A stretch of DNA of 64,000 nt from UBA8079 sp965205535 (GTDB lineage Bacteria > Pseudomonadota > Alphaproteobacteria > UBA6615), in contig CBDBHH010000005.1 in assembly GCA_965205535.1 (NCBI GenBank), positions 744,001 to 808,000 of the forward strand. The letters are read 5' to 3'. A program made the position numbers and the translations under genes. The notes beneath the pieces were generated by a model, which was not told the DNA's origin, ran no database searches, and saw only the letters and a program-made list of their open reading frames with translations. Shown piece after piece: positions 1 to 6,770 of this stretch (the stretch's first letter is position 1; every line of letters starts with the position of its first letter).

Positions 1-2
1 GT

Positions 3-842
3 GAAACCGGCACCGGCAAGGAGCTGGTCGCGCGGGCGCTACACCAGCGCTCGAACCGCGCCGACTCCCGGTTTGTCGCCATTAATTGCGGCGCGTTGCC
101 GGAGACGATCATCGAAAGCGAATTGTTCGGCCATGTGGCGGGGGCCTTCACGGGCGCGGACAAGTCGCGGGTGGGCAAGTTTGAGTATGCCGACGGGGGT
201 ACGCTCTTTCTCGACGAGATCGAAAGCATGCCCCTCGACCTGCAAACCCAATTGCTGCGCGTCTTGCAGGAGCGGTCCGTCACGCCGCTCGGTTCGAACC
301 AGGAAATCTCGATCGATGTACGTGTCGTCGCGGCGACCAAGACGGACCTTGCCGCGGTGGCCGAAGCCGGCGACTTCCGTTCCGATCTATACTTCCGCCT
401 GAATGTCCTGGCGCTCGAGATACCGCCCCTGCGCGAACGCCGAGATGACCTGCCCCTGCTCTTCACGCACTTCCTCGACCAGTACGCGCTGCGGTTCAAG
501 CGGGAGCCGGTCACGCCGTCGCCGGCGGATATAGCCAATTTGATGTCCGATGACTGGCGCGGCAACGTTCGTGAGCTGCAGAATGTCGCGATGCGCTGCG
601 CGCTCGGGTTTGGCATCGAAATGCCACCAATCGTCCCGCACGCCGCGACAAACCCGGGCACCCACACATCTGATTTGGCCGATCAGCTTTCGTCTTTTGA
701 AAGGTTGCTGATACAGCGGACCCTGGCCGAGAACGAGGGCCGGCTGAAGCCGACCTATGAGGCATTGGGCATATCGCGCAAGACGCTCTACGACAAGATC
801 CGCAAGCACGGCCTGGACGAGCGCGAAGGCGAGCCCGTTTAA
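3..842 (+). CDS. Sigma-54-dependent transcriptional activator, DctD/NtrC type (5' end outside window)
   Basis: C-terminal 279 residues of an enhancer-binding AAA+ activator; the frame is open to the window edge, so the N-terminal receiver or sensor part is not visible. The fragment opens inside the Walker A loop (ETGTGKE). It then shows the GAFTGA sigma-54 contact loop, the Walker B stretch GGTLFLDEI, the NVREL motif near the end of the AAA+ domain, and a C-terminal Fis-type helix-turn-helix (ALGISRKTLYDKIRKHG). Proteins of this build hydrolyse ATP to open sigma-54 RNA polymerase complexes. It lies 264 bp upstream of a TRAP operon whose leader holds a near-perfect sigma-54 promoter, so control of dctPQM is the natural inference. 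Whether it is a two-component regulator (DctD) cannot be seen here. Confidence 0.93.
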   Translation, partial: ETGTGKELVARALHQRSNRADSRFVAINCGALPETIIESELFGHVAGAFTGADKSRVGKFEYADGGTLFLDEIESMPLDLQTQLLRVLQERSVTPLGSNQEISIDVRVVAATKTDLAAVAEAGDFRSDLYFRLNVLALEIPPLRERRDDLPLLFTHFLDQYALRFKREPVTPSPADIANLMSDDWRGNVRELQNVAMRCALGFGIEMPPIVPHAATNPGTHTSDLADQLSSFERLLIQRTLAENEGRLKPTYEALGISRKTLYDKIRKHGLDEREGEPV

Positions 843-852
843 CCGCGCGGCC

Positions 853-889
853 TGGGTGCGAATCCACCCATACACACATCGGAATGTGT
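853..889. promoter_or_regulatory. Two adjacent dyads, candidate enhancer (UAS) sites for the sigma-54 activator
   Basis: TGGGTG-N6-CACCCA (853-870) is followed after 3 bp by ACACAT-N4-ATGTGT (874-889). Both are perfect 6-bp dyads about 130-170 bp upstream of the sigma-54 promoter, a usual distance for an enhancer site. Assignment to the upstream activator is inference; the first dyad could also be part of the 3' end of the regulator transcript. Confidence 0.4.
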
Positions 890-923
890 CGCCACGGTGA
901 CATTGATCTGGGTCGACCAGACG

Positions 924-962
924 GTCATCGGCCGGTTTGAGCCGGCCGGCCGACGTTTTTTT
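924..962 (+). terminator. Rho-independent terminator after the sigma-54 activator gene
   Basis: A GC-rich stem, CGGCCGG pairing with CCGGCCG around a short loop, with possible flanking GTC/GAC pairs, is followed within a few bases by a run of seven T (956-962). It separates the regulator transcript from the TRAP operon promoter. Confidence 0.7.
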
Positions 963-1019
963 GCGCGAATACAATGGCTTGGTGGTTTTCCAAAACTCTC
1001 ATCACAAAGCACCAGTGCG

Positions 1020-1035
1020 TGGCACGGCCGTTGCA
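1020..1035 (+). promoter_or_regulatory. Sigma-54 (RpoN) promoter of the TRAP operon
   Basis: TGGCACGGCCGTTGCA matches the -24/-12 consensus TGGCACG-N4-TTGCW at every defined position. It ends 70 bp before the dctP start codon, and the adjacent upstream gene encodes a sigma-54 activator. Confidence 0.85.
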
Positions 1036-1105
1036 GAGAAGATGGGGTCAAGAATTGTCCGGGCGGCCAACGCCCTGAAACTGAAACATCCAAAGGGAGA
1101 GAACC

Positions 1106-2116
1106 ATGAAAGCATTGATGATCGGCACGGTTGCCGGCGCGGCCCTGGCCGTGTCGCTGGCCAGCGCCCCGGCCCACGCAAACTGCGATCCCGGTGAGAT
1201 CGCCATCAAGTTTGCCCATGTCACGAACACCGACAAGCATCCCAAGGGGATCGCGGCCTCGCTCCTCGAGAAGCGCGTCAACGAAGAGATGAACGGTAAA
1301 GCCTGCATGGAGGTGTTCCCGAACTCGAGCCTCTATGACGACAACAAGGTCCTGGAAGCCATGCTCCAGGGCGACGTCCAGATGGCCGCACCGTCACTTT
1401 CGAAGTTCGAGACCTTCACCAAGAAGTTCCGTCTCTTCGACCTGCCCTTCGTGTTCGAGGACATTAACGCGGTCGACCGTTACCAGAACTCGCCCGACGG
1501 CCAGAAGCTGCTCCGTTCGATGGAGCGCAAGGGTCTGCTCGGGCTGGCTTTCTGGCACAATGGCATGAAGCAGATGTCAGCCAACAAGCCCCTCCTCTCG
1601 CCGCAGGATGCATCGGGACTGAAGTTCCGGGTGCAGCCGTCCGATGTGCTCGTGGCACAGTTCGAGGCGCTCGGTGCCAACCCGCAGAAGATGGCCTTCA
1701 GCGAAGTTTATGGCGGGTTGCAGACCAAGGTGGTCGACGGACAGGAGAACACCTGGTCGAACATCTACGGCAAGAAGTTCTTCGAAGTGCAGGACGGCAC
1801 AACCGAGACCAACCACGGCATCATCGACTACCTCGTCGTGACGTCGACGGATTGGTGGGAAGGCCTTCCCAATGATGTCCGCACTCAGCTCGCGACCATC
1901 ATGGAAGAAGTCACGGCCACCCGGAACAAGGAAGCCACCGCGGTGAACGATCGGGCCAAGCAGCTCGTCATCGATGCCGGCGGCGAGGTCCGCAAGCTGA
2001 CGCCGCAACAGCGTCAGGACTGGATCGATGCCATGAAACCGGTCTGGGAGAAATTCCAGGGTGAGATCGGTATCGACACGATCGAGTCGGCCGTTTCCTA
2101 CAACAAGAGCAGCTAG
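1106..2116 (+). CDS. dctP: TRAP transporter solute-binding protein, DctP family
   Basis: 336-aa periplasmic substrate-binding protein of a tripartite ATP-independent periplasmic transporter. Residues 1-25 form a signal peptide ending AHA before an Asn. The mature part has DctP-family features: an early 'IKFAHVTNTDKHPKG' stretch, a central 'GLKFRVQPSDVLVAQFEALGA' segment holding the family Arg that binds the carboxylate of the ligand, and the downstream 'FSEVYGGLQTKVVDGQENTW' block. The start ATG follows a GGGAGAG ribosome site. It is the first gene of dctP-dctQ-dctM behind a sigma-54 promoter, so expression is probably substrate-responsive. The ligand is likely an organic acid, but the sequence does not say which one. 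Confidence 0.93.
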   Translation: MKALMIGTVAGAALAVSLASAPAHANCDPGEIAIKFAHVTNTDKHPKGIAASLLEKRVNEEMNGKACMEVFPNSSLYDDNKVLEAMLQGDVQMAAPSLSKFETFTKKFRLFDLPFVFEDINAVDRYQNSPDGQKLLRSMERKGLLGLAFWHNGMKQMSANKPLLSPQDASGLKFRVQPSDVLVAQFEALGANPQKMAFSEVYGGLQTKVVDGQENTWSNIYGKKFFEVQDGTTETNHGIIDYLVVTSTDWWEGLPNDVRTQLATIMEEVTATRNKEATAVNDRAKQLVIDAGGEVRKLTPQQRQDWIDAMKPVWEKFQGEIGIDTIESAVSYNKSS

Positions 2117-2129
2117 TCCCTGCTTATCA

Positions 2130-2149
2130 GACCGGCTCGGCAGCCGGTC
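2130..2149 (+). promoter_or_regulatory. Intercistronic hairpin 1 between dctP and dctQ
   Basis: GACCGGCT-CGGC-AGCCGGTC is a perfect 8-bp stem with a 4-nt loop, 13 bp after the dctP stop. It has no following T-run. It most likely stabilises or partly terminates the dctP message so that binding protein outnumbers the membrane subunits (inference). Confidence 0.6.
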
Positions 2150-2163
2150 TGCTACCGTGAATA

Positions 2164-2193
2164 CCGCCGGGCGGCGTCCGTTCCGCCCGGCGG
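2164..2193 (+). promoter_or_regulatory. Intercistronic hairpin 2 between dctP and dctQ
   Basis: CCGCCGGGCGG and CCGCCCGGCGG form a perfect 11-bp stem around an 8-nt loop, just upstream of the dctQ ribosome site. Again there is no T-run, so an attenuator or stabiliser is more likely than a full terminator. Confidence 0.6.
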
Positions 2194-2226
2194 CGTACGG
2201 CCTTGATAAGGGGAGATTGGTCGACG

Positions 2227-2847
2227 ATGGAACGTCCGGGGACATTGGGACGCTGGGTCAACGACATCGAGGAGACCTTCATTGCGGTCATCCTCGGGCT
2301 GATGACGCTTGTCACCTTCGCCAACGTGGTCGCCCGCTACGTCTTTAACGACAACATCCTCTGGGCCCTCGAAGTCACCGTCTTTCTGTTTGCCTGGCTG
2401 GTTCTGGTCGGCGCATCCTACTGCGTCAAGACCTCGGCCCATCTCGGGGTCGACCTGATCATCAACGCCCTGTCACCGGTGCCACGGCGCATCCTGGCGC
2501 TGCTCGCCGTGTCGGCCTGCATCGTCTTCAGCGTGCTGCTCCTGATCGGCTCCTGGCAATATTGGGAACCCTTTGTCGGCAAACGCGCCTGGTATCAGGT
2601 CGACGACATCGTGATGCCGGAGTTCCTTCAGTTCCTGGCCGACTGGCTGAACGAGGGTGAGCGCTACGACAAGATGCCCCGCTTCATTCCCTATTTCGGC
2701 CTGCCGCTCGGGATTGCGCTGCTGACATTCCGCTTCCTTCAGGCAGGCTGGCGCATTTTCACCGGCAAACAGGTCCTGGTCATCGCCAGCCATGAGGCCG
2801 AAGACATGTTGCAGGCAGCAGCCCCCACCGAACGCGACGGCGCATAA
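2227..2847 (+). CDS. dctQ: TRAP transporter small permease, DctQ family
   Basis: 206-aa inner-membrane protein with four predicted hydrophobic segments; the first begins near the N-terminus (FIAVILGLMTLVTFANVVARY) and the pattern W-A-x-E-V-T-V-F-L-F-A-W is typical of DctQ. It partners the large DctM permease to import the ligand delivered by DctP using the sodium gradient. The ATG at 2227 is preferred because AGGGGAGA lies about 11 bases upstream; a TTG at 2203 would add eight residues but overlaps that ribosome site. The 43-residue loop before the last helix (around 'KRAWYQVDDIVMPEFLQF') is longer than in many DctQ proteins. dctM follows after 3 bp. Confidence 0.9.
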   Translation: MERPGTLGRWVNDIEETFIAVILGLMTLVTFANVVARYVFNDNILWALEVTVFLFAWLVLVGASYCVKTSAHLGVDLIINALSPVPRRILALLAVSACIVFSVLLLIGSWQYWEPFVGKRAWYQVDDIVMPEFLQFLADWLNEGERYDKMPRFIPYFGLPLGIALLTFRFLQAGWRIFTGKQVLVIASHEAEDMLQAAAPTERDGA

Positions 2848-2850
2848 GCC

Positions 2851-4224
2851 ATGGAAGCCGTCCTCCTCTTCACGATGGTGATTATCCTGCTGCTGATCGG
2901 CGTGCCGATCGCGGTCGGGCTCGGCCTGTCGTCGATCGTGTTCCTGCTCGTCTATTCCGACGCCTCCCTGGCTTCGGTCGCCCAGACCCTGTTCAACGCC
3001 TTTGCCGGCCACTTCACGCTGCTCGCCATTCCCTTCTTCATCCTCGCATCCGCCTTCATGTCGACCGGCGGCGTGGCGCAACGGATCATCCGCTTTGCGA
3101 TTGCCAGCGTCGGGCATTTCCCCGGCGGCCTCGCCATTGCCGGTGTGTTTGCCTGCATGCTGTTCGCCGCTCTTTCGGGATCATCCCCGGCGACCGTGGT
3201 CGCCATCGGGTCGATCGTCATCGCCGGCATGCGCCAGGTTGGATACACCAAGGAGTTTGCGGCCGGCGTGATCTCGAACGCGGGCACCTTGGGCATTCTG
3301 ATTCCGCCCTCGATCGTCATGGTCGTCTATGCCGCCTCGGTCGACGTTTCTGTCGGGCGCATGTTCCTGGCGGGCGTGATTCCCGGGATCGTCGCCGGCC
3401 TGATGCTGATGACGGCGATCTACATCGTTGCGAAGTTCCGCGGCCTCCCCTCGCAGCCGAAAGCCAGCTGGCGGGAATTGCTCGCCGCGGCATCTGATGC
3501 CGGCTTCGGCCTGTTCCTGATCGTGATCATCCTGGGTGGCATCTATGGCGGAATCTTCACGCCCACCGAAGCCGCCGCCGTTGCCGCGATCTACGCCTTC
3601 CTGATCGCCAACTTCGTCTACCGCGACATGGGCCCGCTGAAGGGCGATGGCGACAGCCCCATCTCACTGCTCAAGCGACCGAGCGCCCTGCTGACGGCCT
3701 GGGTTCACCCCGATACCAAGCGCACGCTTCTCGAGGCGGGCAAGCTGACCATCATGCTGATGTTCATCATCGCCAATGCGCTGATCCTGAAGCATGTCCT
3801 GACCGAGGAGCGGATTCCCCAGTTGATCACCGAGGCCCTGTTGTCGGCCGGATTCGGGCCCATCATGTTCCTCGTGATGGTCAACCTGATCCTGCTGATC
3901 GGCGGTCAATTCATGGAGCCGTCGGGCCTGATCGTGATTGTGGCACCGCTGGTCTTCCCGATTGCCGTCGAGCTGGGCATCGACCCGATCCATCTGGGCA
4001 TCATCATGGTCGTGAACATGGAGATCGGCATGATCACCCCGCCGGTGGGGCTCAATCTGTTCGTCACTGCCGGCGTGGCGCAGATGTCAGTCATGAACGT
4101 GGTGCGCGCCGCCCTGCCCTGGGTCGGCATCATGTTCATCTTCCTGATCCTAGTCACTTATGTGCCGATCCTGTCGACATTCCTGCCGACCAGCCTGATG
4201 GGGCCGGAAATCATCACCAAGTAG
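2851..4224 (+). CDS. dctM: TRAP transporter large permease, DctM family
   Basis: 457-aa polytopic membrane protein with more than ten hydrophobic segments. Family blocks include 'GSSPATVVAIGSIVIAGMRQVGY', the re-entrant 'NAGTLGILIPPSIVMVVYA' and, in the second half, 'FTPTEAAAVAAIYAF' and 'MITPPVGLNLFVTAGVA'. The paired IPPS/TPPVG motifs are the two pseudo-symmetric elements of the ion-coupled carrier. It starts 3 bp after dctQ and completes the operon. A soluble insert near residues 255-285 separates two membrane blocks. Substrate is unknown; the neighbouring aromatic-acid-type amidohydrolases are convergent, so no operon link exists. Confidence 0.93.
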   Translation: MEAVLLFTMVIILLLIGVPIAVGLGLSSIVFLLVYSDASLASVAQTLFNAFAGHFTLLAIPFFILASAFMSTGGVAQRIIRFAIASVGHFPGGLAIAGVFACMLFAALSGSSPATVVAIGSIVIAGMRQVGYTKEFAAGVISNAGTLGILIPPSIVMVVYAASVDVSVGRMFLAGVIPGIVAGLMLMTAIYIVAKFRGLPSQPKASWRELLAAASDAGFGLFLIVIILGGIYGGIFTPTEAAAVAAIYAFLIANFVYRDMGPLKGDGDSPISLLKRPSALLTAWVHPDTKRTLLEAGKLTIMLMFIIANALILKHVLTEERIPQLITEALLSAGFGPIMFLVMVNLILLIGGQFMEPSGLIVIVAPLVFPIAVELGIDPIHLGIIMVVNMEIGMITPPVGLNLFVTAGVAQMSVMNVVRAALPWVGIMFIFLILVTYVPILSTFLPTSLMGPEIITK

Positions 4225-4229
4225 AGACG

Positions 4230-4262
4230 CCGGCACGCCCGGGTCTGGCCCGGGCATGCCGG
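4230..4262. terminator. Strong convergent hairpin between dctM and an amidohydrolase gene
   Basis: CCGGCA-C-GCCCGGG pairs with CCCGGGC-A-TGCCGG across a short loop, giving 13 pairs with one mismatch. It occupies the gap between two converging genes. T-tracts are absent on both sides, so it may act as a pause site or message stabiliser rather than as an intrinsic terminator alone. Confidence 0.55.
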
Positions 4263-4269
4263 AGACGTT

Positions 4270-5364
4270 CTAGGCGCCGGCGGGAACCTCGATCCCGAGC
4301 AGCGCTGCGGCGTTGGAGCCCATGACCAGCGCCTTGTCGGCCTCGGACAGGTCCTTCACGGAATCCACATGCCCCACCGGGTCGGTCTCGGCCATGTCAT
4401 AGGGATAGTCGGTGCCCATGATGATGTGGTCCGCACCCCAGGTCTCGATCAGATAACGCAGCTGATGCTCGGTGAAGACCACCGTGTCGAAATAGAGCTT
4501 CTTCACATATTCCGACGGCGGCTTGGAAATCACCGCGCGGCAATCATCTCGCAGATGATAGGGGTGATCGAAGCGGCCCGCATAGGCCGGCACATAACCG
4601 CCGCCATGGGCGATACAGATCTTCAGGCCCGGATAGGTCTCCAGATAGCCGTCGAACACCAGGTGCCCGACCGCGAGTGCGGATTCGAGCGGGTGTCCGA
4701 TGGTGTTGCGGAAATAATGATCCTTCATGCGGTCCTTGAAGGAGGTCCCGATGGGGTGCATGAAGATCACCACGCCGAGCTCCTCGACGCGGGCAAAGAA
4801 TTTCTCCAGGCCCGCCCGGGTCAGATCGTTGCCGTTCACATTGGTCGAAATCTCGACCCCGCGCATGCCCAGATCGTTGACGCAGCGATCCAGCTCGGCG
4901 ACCGCGATGTCGGCGTCCTGCAGCGGCACGGTGCACATGCCCACGAAACGGTCCGGGTTCTCGGCACAAATCTCGGCAATCCGGTCGTTGACCACATGGG
5001 CCGTTTCGCGCGCAAACCCCGCCTCGTAGGAATAATTGTAGTGGAACGGCGCCGGCGAGATGGCCTGCACGTCGATGCCCGAGGCATCCATGTCGGCGAT
5101 GCGCACGGCCGGGTCGGTCAGCTTGTCGAGGATAGACTGGTGCTGCTTGCGGTTGATCTCGGCCGTGACCTCGTTGGTGTCGACATAGAGGTTCTTCTGG
5201 TCGGCCGCCTCAACATCTTGCAACATCTCGTCGGCCTCTGGCACATGCACATGGCAGTGGATATCGACGGTGAAGTGTTTCTTGCCGTTGGTGACGGTCT
5301 GGCCGTGATCGGCCGCCGGCGCGTGGGTATGCTTGTGGCCGGGGTTGGAACAGGTAAAGAGCAT
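4270..5364 (-). CDS. Amidohydrolase-family protein, ACMSD-like decarboxylase type, copy 1
   Basis: 364-aa TIM-barrel metal-dependent enzyme of the amidohydrolase_2 family, which includes ACMSD and gamma-resorcylate and related aromatic-acid decarboxylases. The first metal motif is D34-I-H-C-H38; the core has 'CIAHGGGYVPAYAGR' with a metal His, and the C-terminal 'MGTDYPYDMAETDPVGHV' gives the catalytic Asp. The protein starts with an unusual Cys/His-rich leader (MLFTCSNPGHKHTH), shared with its neighbour. It is a close paralogue of the next gene, 101 bp upstream on the same strand, so the two probably form one transcription unit. Substrate is not determined by sequence; a carboxylated aromatic or ring-cleavage product would fit the family. 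Confidence 0.88.
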   Translation of the reverse strand: MLFTCSNPGHKHTHAPAADHGQTVTNGKKHFTVDIHCHVHVPEADEMLQDVEAADQKNLYVDTNEVTAEINRKQHQSILDKLTDPAVRIADMDASGIDVQAISPAPFHYNYSYEAGFARETAHVVNDRIAEICAENPDRFVGMCTVPLQDADIAVAELDRCVNDLGMRGVEISTNVNGNDLTRAGLEKFFARVEELGVVIFMHPIGTSFKDRMKDHYFRNTIGHPLESALAVGHLVFDGYLETYPGLKICIAHGGGYVPAYAGRFDHPYHLRDDCRAVISKPPSEYVKKLYFDTVVFTEHQLRYLIETWGADHIIMGTDYPYDMAETDPVGHVDSVKDLSEADKALVMGSNAAALLGIEVPAGA

Positions 5365-5392
5365 CGTGATTTCCCTTATTTTGCGCCGCGTC

Positions 5393-5455
5393 CCTCGACA
5401 AGCTCAGGACGAGGCGAATTGGCAAACCTCATGCTGAGCCTGTCGAAGCATGAGG
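5393..5455. repeat. Pair of inverted extragenic repeats (TCGACAAGCTCAGGA type)
   Basis: One copy at 5393-5414 (CCTCGACAAGCTCAGGACGAGG) and a second inverted, longer copy at 5427-5455 (CCTCATGCTGAGCC...). Each is itself partly self-complementary. The same motif pair occurs again at 49099-49161, between unrelated genes. It matches the widespread alphaproteobacterial repeat built on CTTCGACAAGCTCAG. It sits between the two amidohydrolase genes. Confidence 0.75.
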
Positions 5456-5465
5456 TTGTTGGTTG

Positions 5466-6551
5466 CTAAAGTTTCAGCAGCTTGGCCGCGTTTTCACCCA
5501 GGATGGCGCGCTTCTGATCGTCGGACAGGTTCGAACCCATGACGTGGCCCACCGGGTCGGTCTCGGCCATGTCGTAGGGATAGTCGGTGCCCATGATCAC
5601 ATGCTCGGCGCCGTAGTGGTTGGCGAGGAATTCGAGCTGATCGCTGGTGAACACCACGCTGTCGAAATAGAAGCGGTTGAGGCTGTCGCCCGGGATCTTG
5701 TCGGGCCCCAGTTCGCGCTGCATGTCGGCGCGCAGCGGATGGGCATGGTCGATGCGGCCCGGATAGGAGCCCAGGAATCCGCCCCCATGAGCGAGCACGA
5801 CCTTGAGGCCCGGATGGTGGTCCATCACCCCGTCGAAGATCAGGTAGTGGACCGCGACCGTGGTCGCCAGCGGGTTACCGATGATGTTGGAGAAGTAGTG
5901 ATCGGCCAGCCGGTCACCCTTGGCGTAGCCCGACGGGTGAATGAACACGATCACGTCAAGCTCCTCGCATTTGGCCCAGAAAGGATCGAGGCCTGCGCGG
6001 GACAATTCGGTTCCCGCGACGTCGGCGTTGATTTCCACGCCGCGCATGCCGAGGTCCTTGACCGCACGCTCGAGCTCGGTGACTGCCATCTGCGGGTCCT
6101 GCAACGGTACGGTGCACAGGCCCACGAAACGGTCGGGATGTTCACCGACCACGTCGGCCAGCTTGTTGTTCACGGTCTGCGCCACCTCGCGGCCCAGGTC
6201 GGGCTCGGCCCAGTAGGCATAGTGGTTCGGGGCGGTCGAGATCGCCTGCACGTCCACGCCTGTCGCGTCCATCTCGGCCAGACGCAGGGCTGTGTCCGTG
6301 GCCCGCGGCATGATGTCCTGGCCGTGGGCCATCTGGAATTTTCGGGTCTCGTCGTTGGCGAACCACAGCAGCGGCTCATTCTTGAGATCGAAGACGTCCT
6401 TCACCAGCACGTCGGCCTCGGGCACGTGGAGGTGGCAATGGATATCGACCGTGCGCACGCCGAGTTTCTCGATCTTGACGCTGTGACCGCCCGCGTCGCT
6501 CGCGGGGGCGTGGTTGGCGTGGCCGTGTGGATGACCGCATTTGAAAAGCAT
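5466..6551 (-). CDS. Amidohydrolase-family protein, ACMSD-like decarboxylase type, copy 2
   Basis: 361-aa paralogue of the downstream amidohydrolase, with the same domain order: a Cys/His-rich leader (MLFKCGHPHGHANH), metal motif D36-I-H-C-H40, core 'LAHGGGFLGSYPGR' and catalytic Asp in 'MGTDYPYDMAETDPVGHV'. Family members bind one divalent metal and usually decarboxylate or hydrolyse ring-cleavage products. The two copies share most motif blocks yet differ in the substrate-facing loops near residues 60-100, so they may handle different substrates or form a heteromer (inference). It is first in its transcription unit and divergent from the molybdenum hydroxylase at 6771; the 219-bp gap between them should hold both promoters. 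Confidence 0.88.
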   Translation of the reverse strand: MLFKCGHPHGHANHAPASDAGGHSVKIEKLGVRTVDIHCHLHVPEADVLVKDVFDLKNEPLLWFANDETRKFQMAHGQDIMPRATDTALRLAEMDATGVDVQAISTAPNHYAYWAEPDLGREVAQTVNNKLADVVGEHPDRFVGLCTVPLQDPQMAVTELERAVKDLGMRGVEINADVAGTELSRAGLDPFWAKCEELDVIVFIHPSGYAKGDRLADHYFSNIIGNPLATTVAVHYLIFDGVMDHHPGLKVVLAHGGGFLGSYPGRIDHAHPLRADMQRELGPDKIPGDSLNRFYFDSVVFTSDQLEFLANHYGAEHVIMGTDYPYDMAETDPVGHVMGSNLSDDQKRAILGENAAKLLKL

Positions 6552-6770
6552 GTTTGTTCCTTCCCGGCGTTACGGGTTTGTTTTTGATCTCGGCAATGTC
6601 GTGGGGAACTCCCGGTCGCCGGCGGGCGCGATTATACAGAAGGAAAATCACACGGGAAGCCGCAGCAACCGGGTCCCGGTATTTCATCTTCACCATCCCA
6701 AATGCTATCTTTTTGAAGATAAGAGAACGAACTTCACACCAGAATCTCAGGGCTTTCGGGAGTAAACACG

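Noticed and set aside
897..1197. Small frames between the sigma-54 activator and dctP
   Set aside because: They cover the terminator and sigma-54 promoter and have no ribosome site or conserved sequence.
4369..6587. Two plus-strand frames of 366 and 374 codons opposite the amidohydrolases
   Set aside because: They mirror each other only because the true genes are paralogues; no domains or ribosome sites.
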